The notes: generated from the sequence alone by a model not told the origin. Numbered from the stretch's first letter, positions 14,656-22,920 are shown. The stretch is 64,000 nt of DNA from Taibaiella sp. (GCA_013815385.1 JACDGL010000005.1:162117-226116); one strand, 5' to 3'. A program made the numbers and translations.

Positions 14656-16644
14656 TCACGTGGCCGGAATAATATCGATAATGACCGTACGATTATAGAA
14701 CCTCTTTTCAGGAAGCTCGTTTCCAAAAGGCGCCTTGCCTTCATCCTCGCCAAAACCCTGTGTTTCAAATTTCACGCCTCTTTTTCCGGCATTTGATAAT
14801 GCGCGCTCCAGTATCTGCTGCGCGCCATTTGCCCTCTGGCGTGATAAATTAAGGTTATATGCTTCTGTGCCTATAATATCTGTATGGCCATGAATGATAA
14901 CAGTAGCGTTATCGGGTATCAATGGTGCTACCAGGTCTGTAAGGAATTTTTCATAAACAGTTATTGATTTTGACCTGTCAAAATCGAACAGGATGCTGTA
15001 GCGCATACCTTCCTGCTTAGCGTCATCCATTTTCATCAGGCTAACTGAACTTTCTTTTTCAATAGAATGCCCGGTTTTTGTCTGCCCCGTCATCACCACT
15101 TTATAGTTGCCCTGGGTATTATTGCCTAGTATTGTTTTACCCGGTACCGATGCCTGGTCTCCGGTATAAGGGCCGTATTTCTGTACACCACCGCGCTGCT
15201 CGTCTGTAACCTGCACTGCCCATGAGCTAAGCAATTCGCTGGCGCCTACCGCATTGAACACTACGCGGCTATCCATAGGGTCTTCCGGCGCTGTGGTCAT
15301 CTGCACCGGTTTCAGGAAAGATGATGTGCCCTGGCCCTGCCCTACTTCCATAAGTAACGACGGAGAATAGCTTTCAATATCTACCCTGCGGTCGCCTTCA
15401 CGTGCGAGGGCAATATCCATACTACCACCTTTTTTCTCTGATGGAATATCCGGCTTATCCTTGCCAACAGTAGTGATCCTTGTGGAGCCTATACCAAATA
15501 CATTCACGAGATATTGTTTTACATTCTCTGCCAGTACTTTACCCTGCCCCGGATCTTTATAAGAAGAACCGGTAAGGATAATGGCACTTTGCGGATTGGA
15601 ACGCATACGGTCGCCCATGATATTGAGGATATTATAATAAACCGATAACTGCCTTGCCGAACGGCCTGAATTCAGGTCCATTGGCTGGCCCTGCTGTATC
15701 TGTGCTTCCTTAAATGTAGCAGCCTGTGAATTGCTAAGCTGCACATAACGCTCCGGTATGCTGGTAGATCCCGTATTGAAAAATACAGAATTACGAAGCG
15801 GGAATATCTCCTTCACCCTGCGATCCGGAGGGCCTATTTTAGGCGCCCGTACAGAGAATTGTACATCCTTATCTATAATAGTAACCGGTACCGGAAGCGG
15901 TGCTACCACTACAGGAACGGGGGCAATAAATTTCTTTACAGTACCCAGCTTAAGTGCAAGCCCAACACGCACGGTAGATACAGCCCATGACTCTACTGAG
16001 CGTGGATCGTGACCAAGGTTGGTTTGGAAAGATGCAAAGGGAGAGAGGGTAACCTGTGTATTATTAGTACGTGCAGACAACGGGATATCAACACCAGCAC
16101 CTGCTTGCCCAGAAAATACGGTTGTGTTTATATCGCTGAACTGGCCTCTTCTATCCACTTGCTTGTCTTGTGTATAGAGGTATGACTTAGCTATATTAAA
16201 GCTAAGTGTAGGGCCTGCAAATAAATAGAAAGCGTTACCGAACGGCGCTACACGCAAACTGGGCTCAATAGCGATGTAACTAAGATTGGTAGAAAGGTTG
16301 GCAGGACAGTTGCACGGCGCAGTAACCTGGTCAAATGATCCACCACGATTATCGAATGCAACATTCAGCATACCACCCCATACTCTGCCGGGCCGGTACT
16401 CTACCAGTAACGAAGCATAAGGCCGCACATCGTTGCCTTTATGAAAAGCAGTGGGCGTCGAGAAGCCTTCGTTGAGCGTCTGGGTTGTACCCTCGTAAAA
16501 ATTGAAATTGGCTGCGCCCGATTCTCCAAACCACCATACCGGATGCGGACGTGTCACAACCTGCGCAAATGTGGTTACGGATGTGAGCACAAGCGCCAGT
16601 AAAATGAATGCGAACTTTTGTTTTGCTGTATAAATATGAATCAT
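14656..16644 (-). CDS. Outer-membrane protein with two OmpA-like domains
   Basis: This 662-residue protein has a signal peptide (ending TTFAQ near residue 28). An N-terminal beta-barrel-like region of about 200 residues with many alternating strands follows, then a proline/valine-rich linker (PVPVVVAPLPVPV). A first, degenerate OmpA-like segment comes next (SVFFNTGSTSIPERYVQLS, later SAIILTGSSYKDPG and REGDRRVDIES). A canonical C-terminal OmpA domain ends the protein (VIIHGHTDIIGTEAYNLNLSRQRANGAQQIL, FNRTVIIDI-type end). The last domain should bind peptidoglycan. It lies 55 bases after the ice-binding gene on the same strand, with no terminator between, so the two are probably one transcript. 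Confidence 0.88.
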   Translation of the reverse strand: MIHIYTAKQKFAFILLALVLTSVTTFAQVVTRPHPVWWFGESGAANFNFYEGTTQTLNEGFSTPTAFHKGNDVRPYASLLVEYRPGRVWGGMLNVAFDNRGGSFDQVTAPCNCPANLSTNLSYIAIEPSLRVAPFGNAFYLFAGPTLSFNIAKSYLYTQDKQVDRRGQFSDINTTVFSGQAGAGVDIPLSARTNNTQVTLSPFASFQTNLGHDPRSVESWAVSTVRVGLALKLGTVKKFIAPVPVVVAPLPVPVTIIDKDVQFSVRAPKIGPPDRRVKEIFPLRNSVFFNTGSTSIPERYVQLSNSQAATFKEAQIQQGQPMDLNSGRSARQLSVYYNILNIMGDRMRSNPQSAIILTGSSYKDPGQGKVLAENVKQYLVNVFGIGSTRITTVGKDKPDIPSEKKGGSMDIALAREGDRRVDIESYSPSLLMEVGQGQGTSSFLKPVQMTTAPEDPMDSRVVFNAVGASELLSSWAVQVTDEQRGGVQKYGPYTGDQASVPGKTILGNNTQGNYKVVMTGQTKTGHSIEKESSVSLMKMDDAKQEGMRYSILFDFDRSKSITVYEKFLTDLVAPLIPDNATVIIHGHTDIIGTEAYNLNLSRQRANGAQQILERALSNAGKRGVKFETQGFGEDEGKAPFGNELPEKRFYNRTVIIDIIPAT

Positions 16645-16699
16645 AAATAGCTTGTTTTAAAAAATTAATTCTAGTTATATAGCTTGACTATTCTATTAC

Positions 16700-18544
16700 T
16701 CAGGGTACGTTGATCGTTGTGTTTACCATAGTAACAGAAGCATTCAAAGAGAGCGCCCGACCATTCAATATGGTTTGTACCAGGTTACCTGCTGTAGAGA
16801 AAGTAAGACCTGCTGAAGTAATGATAGTACCTACCATAGTACCACCACCGGCGCCGTTGATAGTTGCCGAGCTGCCTACATACCAGAATACATTTTTAGC
16901 TTGCGCACCGTTAATGAGTATTACACTACGCGCACCTGTGGGGCCGGCAACACCAACTGTAAGAGCAGCTGAGCACTGGAATATCCATATGGCATTCGGG
17001 TTACCCGCGGCATCGAGTGTAAGGTTACCGCTTGTAATTTTAAAAGTGGTAGCGGCAGCTTTATATACACCGGGAGTTAACGTTAAGTTACCCAGCTCGC
17101 CTGCACCGGGGTCAGTGCCGCCGGGCTTGGATGCGGGGGAAATGCTATTGTAGGCGGCAAGGGCATCAGCACGGCCGGCAGTGGCAATAGCAAATGATGC
17201 CGCAGTACCTGGCGCAGGTGGTGCAGTGTATATCCTGCCCGTTACGTTTCCTATATTCAGCGGGGTTTCTGTATAAATATCGCCCGTAGTGCCATCATGG
17301 AACCCGGTGATCAAAGTAGAAGCGGCAGTGGTGCCTATGCTGCCATTGTTGATAACTGTATTAACACCCTGGTTAGTGATACCCGCATTACCACCGAAAG
17401 CGCCAAATAGGGCTGCACTTTTCAGATCAGGAGGCGGTGGCGCTATAGTAGTGAACGTCCATACATAGTTACTTACCAGCGCATTGCCTGCCAGGTCTTT
17501 AGCCCCTGTGGTAATTGTAGCTGTATATAATGTGTTGGAGTCAAGATTAACTGTTGGTGAAAAGGTAGCCACTGTGCCCGCATAGGTAACAGTACCTGTA
17601 ACTGCGGTAACGCCATGTTTTAAAAGAAAGGTAGTGCTATTGATGGTTAAAGGATCCATAACCTTGCTAAAGGTGGCGGTGATCTGTTTAGTGGGCAGCA
17701 CACCGGTAGCATTGTTTACCGGATCGGTTGCAATAACCGTAGGCGGTGTTATAACAGACGTACCGGACACTGTAGTGAACGACCATGTATAGTTACTGAC
17801 AAGCGCATTGCCTACCAGGTCTTTAGAACCGGTAGTAATGGTAGCGGTATATAGGATGTTGGTGTCAAGATTAACTGTTGGGGAGAAAGTAGCCACGGTG
17901 CCCGCATAGGTAACCACACCGGTTACAGCAATAGCACCATGCTTCAGGAGAAAAGTGGTGTTGTTGATAGTCAGCGGATTCATTGCCTTGCTGAATGTGG
18001 CGGTGATCTTTTTATTGACCGGCACAGCAGTTGCTCCAGCCAGCGGATCGGTAGCGATCACGGTAGGCGGAGTTGTACCCAGCGAATCGCCGGTAGTAAA
18101 CGACCAGACGTAATTGCTTACCAGCGCATTGCCCTGGCGGTCTTTAGCACCAGTAGTAATAGTAGCTGTGTACTTGGTATTGCGTGCCAGATTAGTAGTA
18201 GGGGTAAAGGTGGCTGCCTTGCCTGCGTAGGTAACATAGCCTGCAATGGGCGTTGTTCCGTTCTTCAGCGTAAAGGTGGCAGCTGTAATGGTAGAAGAAT
18301 CCATTACTTCATTAAAGTTAGCAACGACTATTGTATTAATGGCGACGCCCATAGCGCTATCGGTAGGGCTGGTGGATACCACCTGGGGGCAAAGACCGGT
18401 AAGGCCCGCATCTTCGTTCACCTTCTTACAGCCGGCCACAATAACGACCAGAAGCAATAACCTGAACCAATTGTTATTGAATACTTTTGAATAACCCTTA
18501 CGTATCCGCAACAGGATATTACCAGTAGTAGAATTTCGCATCAT
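16700..18544 (-). CDS. Ice-binding (DUF3494) lipoprotein with three Ig-like domains
   Basis: This 614-residue protein has a lipoprotein signal (LLLLVVIVAGC, Cys39). Three tandem Ig-like repeats of about 105 residues (SbsA/Big_5 type) follow, each with VxxTxPxxxAxGVxxxxxxxAxFxxxMDxxTI and ending VSNYVWSFTT. Residues about 373-614 form the DUF3494 ice-binding beta-solenoid (LFGAFGGNAGITNQGVNTVI, GNVTGRIYTAP, PGVYKA, IWIFQC, KNVFWYVGSSATI, GTIITSAG, NGRALSLNASVTM). Such proteins attach to ice or inhibit its recrystallisation. Here the lipid anchor and spacer domains suggest display on the outer membrane. It is first of a pair with the OmpA gene and carries copy 1 of the shared promoter layout. 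Confidence 0.92.
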   Translation of the reverse strand: MMRNSTTGNILLRIRKGYSKVFNNNWFRLLLLVVIVAGCKKVNEDAGLTGLCPQVVSTSPTDSAMGVAINTIVVANFNEVMDSSTITAATFTLKNGTTPIAGYVTYAGKAATFTPTTNLARNTKYTATITTGAKDRQGNALVSNYVWSFTTGDSLGTTPPTVIATDPLAGATAVPVNKKITATFSKAMNPLTINNTTFLLKHGAIAVTGVVTYAGTVATFSPTVNLDTNILYTATITTGSKDLVGNALVSNYTWSFTTVSGTSVITPPTVIATDPVNNATGVLPTKQITATFSKVMDPLTINSTTFLLKHGVTAVTGTVTYAGTVATFSPTVNLDSNTLYTATITTGAKDLAGNALVSNYVWTFTTIAPPPPDLKSAALFGAFGGNAGITNQGVNTVINNGSIGTTAASTLITGFHDGTTGDIYTETPLNIGNVTGRIYTAPPAPGTAASFAIATAGRADALAAYNSISPASKPGGTDPGAGELGNLTLTPGVYKAAATTFKITSGNLTLDAAGNPNAIWIFQCSAALTVGVAGPTGARSVILINGAQAKNVFWYVGSSATINGAGGGTMVGTIITSAGLTFSTAGNLVQTILNGRALSLNASVTMVNTTINVP

Positions 18545-18589
18545 AATTTTGTTGCAATGACCCTATAACAATATTGAGGGAAACCACAT

Positions 18590-18656
18590 GTAAAACTATG
18601 TTAAACAGTAACCGGGAATGTTACACAATTGTGTAGTTTAGTTACATAATTCACAC
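18590..18656 (-). promoter_or_regulatory. Shared regulon promoter, copy 1 (ice-binding/OmpA genes)
   Basis: Read on the minus strand: GTGTGAATTATGTAAC (18656-18641), 12 bases, TTGTGTAAC (18628-18620), 21 bases, TAGTTTTAC (18598-18590). The last element resembles TAnnTTTG. The start codon is at 18544, giving a leader of about 40 bases. The same 67-base layout occurs at 19291, 20009 and 22758. Confidence 0.85.
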
Positions 18657-18699
18657 CTATAGGATGTAAGAAGCTATAAATATTTGGTTATATAAGTCC

Positions 18700-18954
18700 T
18701 TACTTTTTTTCTGTTTGCCTATCCAGTGACTTCTGCTCGGCATTCACGTCCCTCTGCTTTTTGTGCATCTTCCGCATTTTCTTATCCGTCTTATTTTGCT
18801 TTTTAGCCACCTTGTATTGGGTGTCATCCAGTTTATGCTGGCGAGCATCAGACTTCATCTGTGCTTTTTCCTCCGCCTTAGTCTGCGTTTGGGCAAATGA
18901 AATATTTGCTGCTAATCCTACAGCCAGTATGGCCATAATAAAATGCTTTTTCAT
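18700..18954 (-). CDS. Small exported Lys/Gln-rich protein, unknown function
   Basis: This 84-residue protein has a signal peptide (MKKHFIMAILAVGLAANISFAQ). A 60-residue mature part of very high charge follows (KAEEKAQMKSDARQHKLDD, KKQNKTDKKMRKMHKK), probably one long helix. No known domain. Similar small Lys-rich periplasmic proteins are common in Bacteroidota. It is transcribed alone, ahead of the ice-binding gene. The shared promoter copy 1 lies downstream of it and does not drive it. Confidence 0.7.
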   Translation of the reverse strand: MKKHFIMAILAVGLAANISFAQTQTKAEEKAQMKSDARQHKLDDTQYKVAKKQNKTDKKMRKMHKKQRDVNAEQKSLDRQTEKK

Positions 18955-18984
18955 AATTTTTAATTTAATTATTTACAAATGATA

Positions 18985-19263
18985 CTAAAACAGCACAGAC
19001 GAATGTAACAGGTGAAGCATTTCAAATTTTGGCAATAATTCTTTTGTATACCAGTCTTCTACAGTTTTAAAGCCCTGTAGGTTCTTTACGTTGAAGAGTT
19101 CTCCAAAACAAGTAAAATGCGCAATAGCAGTGGCAGGATCTGCTATCCAATGTTTCCCATCTGTAAAAGAAAAACTGTGCGTAGTGATCGTGATCTTATC
19201 TATAATGAACTGCGTTTTATTATCCGCTGTTATTACAGTATGTACTTTTATTCCATTTTCCAC
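18985..19263 (-). CDS. Hypothetical 92-residue protein under the shared promoter
   Basis: The ORF starts at GTG 19263, preceded by AAAAGG at a good distance. The protein is soluble, with no signal peptide, and reads VHTVITADNKTQFIIDKI then GKHWIADPATAIAHFTCFGELFNVKNLQGF. I do not recognise it. Support for it being real comes from the promoter: a -7-like element (19299-19291) and shared boxes up to 19357 sit at the same distance as for the ice-binding gene, giving a leader of about 20-25 bases. It is divergent from the AraC-type gene. Confidence 0.6.
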   Translation of the reverse strand: MENGIKVHTVITADNKTQFIIDKITITTHSFSFTDGKHWIADPATAIAHFTCFGELFNVKNLQGFKTVEDWYTKELLPKFEMLHLLHSSVLF

Positions 19264-19290
19264 TCTGTACCTTTTACAGTTAGCACTATT

Positions 19291-19357
19291 GCAAAAATCA
19301 GCAACTTTGCATTAATTTGTGTTACACAACTCTATTAATAGGTTACATCATTCACAC
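19291..19357 (-). promoter_or_regulatory. Shared regulon promoter, copy 2 (92-residue gene; also the AraC gene's upstream region)
   Basis: Read on the minus strand: GTGTGAATGATGTAAC (19357-19342), 12 bases, TTGTGTAAC (19329-19321), 21 bases, GATTTTTGC (19299-19291). It lies between the divergent 92-residue gene and the AraC-type regulator gene at 19454, so it could also serve autoregulation. Confidence 0.85.
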
Positions 19358-19453
19358 ATTTGCCGATAAGCCTGATTATATAACTTAGCTTGCGTCGCAA
19401 AGTATGTTTTAAACATTCCCTGAATAACAATAAAAGTAATAATAATCTACGAG

Positions 19454-20014
19454 TTGAAGCTATACATTAAAAATATGGTGTGTATCCGCTGCAAACTGGT
19501 GGTGAAAGAGGAGCTGGAGAAAGCAGGGATAGACTATAATCTTGTGGAATTGGGGGAGGTAGAAGTAAGGGAAAACCTTACGCCTGAGCAGCATGCCAAG
19601 GTAAAGACCGCCTTGATGAAAATAGGACTGGAGCTGATGGACGACAAGAAAAGCGTCCTCATTCAGCGTATTAAGAAGGTGATAGTGGAAATGGTGCATT
19701 ACACAGAAGAGCCACTAAAGATCAACTTCTCTGAATACCTGGCACAGGTACTGAACCACGACTACACCTACCTTGCTAACCTGTTTTCTGAAGTGCAGGG
19801 CACTACCATTGAAAAATTCATCATAGCGCATAAAATAGAGCGCGTAAAGGAGTTATTGGTTTACAATGAGCTAACCCTTACAGAAATAGCCTACCTTTTG
19901 CACTACAGCAGCGTGGCCCACTTATCCAACCAGTTCAAAAAAGTAACCGGCCTCACCCCCACCCACTTTAAAAAACTAAAGGAGAAAATACGCTCGATGT
20001 TGGATGAGGTGTGA
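19454..20014 (+). CDS. AraC-family regulator with HMA-like N-terminal domain
   Basis: This 186-residue protein has an N-terminus MKLYIKNMVCIRCKLVVKEEL that resembles a heavy-metal-associated domain (NMxCxxC with Cys10 and Cys13, then a helix). It is followed by LGEVEV- and LTPEQ-type strand and helix. Residues about 85-186 form the AraC double helix-turn-helix (YTYLANLFSEVQGTTIEKFII; LTLTEIAYLLHYSSVAHLSNQFKKVTGLTPTHFKK). Proteins of this small type are frequent in Bacteroidota. Whether the Cys pair binds copper or another metal is inference. The start is TTG 19454; the next ATG would delete the first strand. Four matching sites surround it, so it is the best candidate to control the block 14656-25942. 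Confidence 0.85.
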   Translation: MKLYIKNMVCIRCKLVVKEELEKAGIDYNLVELGEVEVRENLTPEQHAKVKTALMKIGLELMDDKKSVLIQRIKKVIVEMVHYTEEPLKINFSEYLAQVLNHDYTYLANLFSEVQGTTIEKFIIAHKIERVKELLVYNELTLTEIAYLLHYSSVAHLSNQFKKVTGLTPTHFKKLKEKIRSMLDEV

Positions 20015-20075
20015 ATAATGTAAATTAAATACGCAATTGTATAACACTTACTGGCTTAATGAATTGCATCTTTAC
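20009..20075 (+). promoter_or_regulatory. Shared regulon promoter, copy 3 (toward cupin/kinase/response regulator)
   Basis: GTGTGAATAATGTAAA (20009-20024), 12 bases, TTGTATAAC (20037-20045), 21 bases, CATCTTTAC (20067-20075). The first box overlaps the stop codon of the AraC-type gene. The next start codon is at 20257, so the leader would be about 175 bases. It holds a short inverted repeat (CCCT-acac-AGGG near 20139-20150) and no clear small ORF. Confidence 0.8.
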
Positions 20076-20256
20076 ATATTGCGCATAAACTGCCTCCTTT
20101 TCCTAACCAGCATTACAGAGATCATAAAATTCTATTTCTCCCTACACAGGGAAAAACGAGTTGTGCTATCATAGGTAACATTTTAGGACTGAAGGGACTG
20201 AAAAAGAAACGGGCATCTAAACTGATCTAACGATACGAATCGGCAAAAATTGAATT

Positions 20257-20637
20257 ATGGACAACAAGCATACCAATGGGCTACCGACAAGCAGTGAAAT
20301 GGAAAAATCAAAGGCACACATTATTGTGGAGATAATAGAGTATGTGCCAAATGCCGTGGTAAGCAAGACCATTATTAAAAAATCTACAGGCAATGTAAGT
20401 GTAATGTCTTTCGACAGCGGCGAGGGGCTTACGGAGAAGACCTCCCCGTTTGATACTTTTGCACAGATCATAGAGGGCAAGGCAGAGATTGTAATAGATA
20501 AAAAATCAAACCATCTAGTATCAGGGCAAGGCATCATTATACCTGCACATGCTTCCAATTTTATAAAGCCCGACGGGCGTTTTAAAATGATACTCACTAT
20601 CATTAAAAGCGGGTATGAGGATACACCATTATCTTAA
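20257..20637 (+). CDS. Cupin-domain protein
   Basis: This 126-residue single-domain cupin has the central part SVMSFDSGEGLTEKTSPFDTFAQIIEGKAEIVIDKKSNHLVSGQGIIIPAHASNFIKPDG, with the beta-barrel G-x5-PxG-like and GxxxxIPAxxxN motifs. The usual metal-binding His residues of motif 1 are mostly replaced (EGLTEKTSPFDT), leaving one His in PAHASN, so catalysis is doubtful and a sensing or binding role is possible. It is first in a + strand set with a histidine kinase (41 bases later) and a response regulator. Confidence 0.85.
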   Translation: MDNKHTNGLPTSSEMEKSKAHIIVEIIEYVPNAVVSKTIIKKSTGNVSVMSFDSGEGLTEKTSPFDTFAQIIEGKAEIVIDKKSNHLVSGQGIIIPAHASNFIKPDGRFKMILTIIKSGYEDTPLS

Positions 20638-20678
20638 CACCGCATTGCCACAATTTTAATTAACACCAAGGCTTATAT

Positions 20679-22226
20679 ATGGCTTCCAATATTCTTTCCG
20701 ACACTAAGGGCATTAAGAAAATAGGCGTGACCAGCGGCTATCCCATAAAGCCTATTACCGAGACCATCACTAACGGTTTCTTTACCGTAGATAAGCAGTG
20801 GACTGTAAAATACTGGAACAAGGCAGCCGAAAAACTGCTTAAGGTTGCAGCAAAAGATGTACTGGGCAAGAACCTTTGGGAGCAATTTGCTGATATTATT
20901 CCTTTAGAGTTCTATGGCGTGTATTACAAGGCATTCCAGCAGGATACACCTATTCATTTTGAAGAATACTGGGGCGAAATGGGCGCATGGTTTGATGTGG
21001 TGACCTACTACTGCGATGACCTGTTATCTGTTTCTTTTAAAAGCTGCAACAAGCCGGTACATGCTGAAGAAGAACTGAAAGTAGTGAATGAATTATACAG
21101 GTTCATTACCAAGGTTACAAACGATTGCCTGTGGGAATGGGACCTGCAGACGAAGGAGCTTTTCTGGATAGATGGCGGGCACAAAAGGGTATTTGGATTC
21201 GATGTAGAGAACGCTCTTATCCCGCAGAGCTTTTGGGAAAGCTGCATACATCCTGATGACAGGGTGCGGATACTTACGCGGCTCAATAAGATCATTACCG
21301 ATGGCGCAGGTAATGTGTGGGAAGATGAATACAGGTTCAGGAAAGTAAACGGCGACTATGCCTATGTGCAGGACCGTGGGCATATAATCTATGACGCAGA
21401 GAATAACGCAACCCGGATGGTAGGCGCCACGCAGGATATTACTACCCGCAAGCTAGCCGAGATAAAATTATTAGAAAGCGAACGCAAACTATTATTAATA
21501 GCACGGCAGCCGGTAAAGGAATCGATACCTGTAGTAGCGCCAACCATATTTAACGGAGACCCTAACAGATTTGCAGCCGCACTGGCCCATGAGGTCCGCA
21601 ACCCGCTTACCAATATCAACTTATCGGCCGAGATGTTGGGAACAGCAATGAAAGGCGATGATGAACGGGCATACGTGGATATAATATTAAGGAGCTCTAA
21701 ACGCATCAACAACCTGATCATTGAATTTCTGAAGTACCAGAAAGAGGATGAGATAACCGCAGAAAAATACTCGATAAAGGACCTGCTGGATGAGGCATTG
21801 GAAATGACGAAAGACCGGCTGACCTTAAAGCATGTAGCGGTAAAAAAAGACTACAGTATACAGGATGATAAAATAATACTTAACAGGCCCAAGACACTAA
21901 TTGCGCTGATAAATATCATTATCAATGCCATAGACGCAATGGAGGCAGGTAAAGGCGAGCTGAAGCTGCTGACCATGTCTATAGACGGAAAATACGTGGT
22001 ACAGATAGAAGATAATGGCTGCGGCATAAGCAAGGTAAACCTGAAATATATTTTTGAGGCCTACTACACTAATAAACCCGGTGGGCTGGGATTGGGGCTG
22101 GCAACAACCTATAATATACTGCGGGCAAATAATGTAGAAATAAAGGTAGAGTCGGAAGAAGGGCGGGGCACGCGCTTCATTCTCCTGTTCGATAAAAAAC
22201 CTTTGTATAATCCATTTAATAAGTAA
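20679..22226 (+). CDS. Soluble PAS-domain sensor histidine kinase
   Basis: The 515-residue protein has no membrane segment, so it should sense an internal signal. The first PAS domain is about residues 25-125 (NGFFTVDKQWTVKYWNKAAEKLL). The second is about 140-265 with a PAC tail (YRFRKVNGDYAYVQDRG, MVGATQDITTRK). The dimerisation H-box is LAHEVRNPLTNINLSAEML with His304. ATPase motifs follow: N-box NIIINAIDAM, G1 DNGCGIS, and GLGLGLATTYNIL. It should phosphorylate the response regulator encoded 53 bases downstream, or another partner. Both follow the cupin gene and shared promoter copy 3. Confidence 0.93.
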   Translation: MASNILSDTKGIKKIGVTSGYPIKPITETITNGFFTVDKQWTVKYWNKAAEKLLKVAAKDVLGKNLWEQFADIIPLEFYGVYYKAFQQDTPIHFEEYWGEMGAWFDVVTYYCDDLLSVSFKSCNKPVHAEEELKVVNELYRFITKVTNDCLWEWDLQTKELFWIDGGHKRVFGFDVENALIPQSFWESCIHPDDRVRILTRLNKIITDGAGNVWEDEYRFRKVNGDYAYVQDRGHIIYDAENNATRMVGATQDITTRKLAEIKLLESERKLLLIARQPVKESIPVVAPTIFNGDPNRFAAALAHEVRNPLTNINLSAEMLGTAMKGDDERAYVDIILRSSKRINNLIIEFLKYQKEDEITAEKYSIKDLLDEALEMTKDRLTLKHVAVKKDYSIQDDKIILNRPKTLIALINIIINAIDAMEAGKGELKLLTMSIDGKYVVQIEDNGCGISKVNLKYIFEAYYTNKPGGLGLGLATTYNILRANNVEIKVESEEGRGTRFILLFDKKPLYNPFNK

Positions 22227-22279
22227 ATAATAAGTAAAAGACTACCTTTGTTTTAAGTTGGATACAGCAGATAAAAACT

Positions 22280-22714
22280 ATGAGTGAAGTCCATAAAGAT
22301 GGTCCTATTATTATCATTGAGGACGACAAGGATGACCAGGAAATACTAGCAGAGATATTTAAAAAGCTGGACCTGGATAATGAGATCATTTATTTTGCCG
22401 ATGGCAACCTGGCGCTGGAGTATCTGAACCAAACAGAAGTACACCCTTTTCTCATCATGTCTGATGTGAACATGCCGAAGATAAACGGCTTTGATCTCAG
22501 GAACCTGGTGCAGACCAACGAAAGGCTGCATATAAAATGTATCCCCTACCTTTTCTTTACCACCTCTGCTACTAAGAAATCTGTATCCGATGCCTATACA
22601 CTTTCTGTACAGGGCTTCTTCGAAAAACCAAGCAGCTTCAGCGAGCTTGAAAAAACAATAAAGATCATTATCGACTACTGGAAAGCATGCGTTGCGCCCG
22701 GCCAGTATGAATAA
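22280..22714 (+). CDS. Single-domain response regulator
   Basis: This 144-residue protein is a receiver domain only. It has acidic pocket residues Glu-Asp-Asp in IIEDDKDDQE, phospho-acceptor Asp62 in MSDVNMPKING, the Thr/Ser in FFTTSA, and Lys in GFFEKPSS. It lacks an output domain, so it would work in a phosphorelay or by protein contact. It is the last gene after cupin and kinase. Similar Rcp1-like receivers often pair with PAS kinases. Confidence 0.93.
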   Translation: MSEVHKDGPIIIIEDDKDDQEILAEIFKKLDLDNEIIYFADGNLALEYLNQTEVHPFLIMSDVNMPKINGFDLRNLVQTNERLHIKCIPYLFFTTSATKKSVSDAYTLSVQGFFEKPSSFSELEKTIKIIIDYWKACVAPGQYE

Positions 22715-22757
22715 ATCTTTGATCCTTCCGGCTTTTTAAGCAGCCATATTCCCATAA

Positions 22758-22824
22758 GTGTGATTAATGTAACTAATACATTTATTTATGTAAGGCTTCT
22801 GTACGCGAATACATTCATCTTTGC
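22758..22824 (+). promoter_or_regulatory. Shared regulon promoter, copy 4 (cytochrome-porin cluster)
   Basis: GTGTGATTAATGTAAC (22758-22773), 12 bases, TTATGTAAG (22786-22794), 21 bases, CATCTTTGC (22816-22824). The start codon of the first cytochrome gene is at 22921, so the leader is about 90 bases. Spacings are identical to copies 1-3. Confidence 0.85.
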
Positions 22825-22920
22825 ATCCTCTATACCAGGGCCCGCTTAATAGCTGATATACAGGATCAGTTCCTGCCCTTTCTTTCTATTCCATTTGCTT
22901 TATAAATAATACCGAACATT

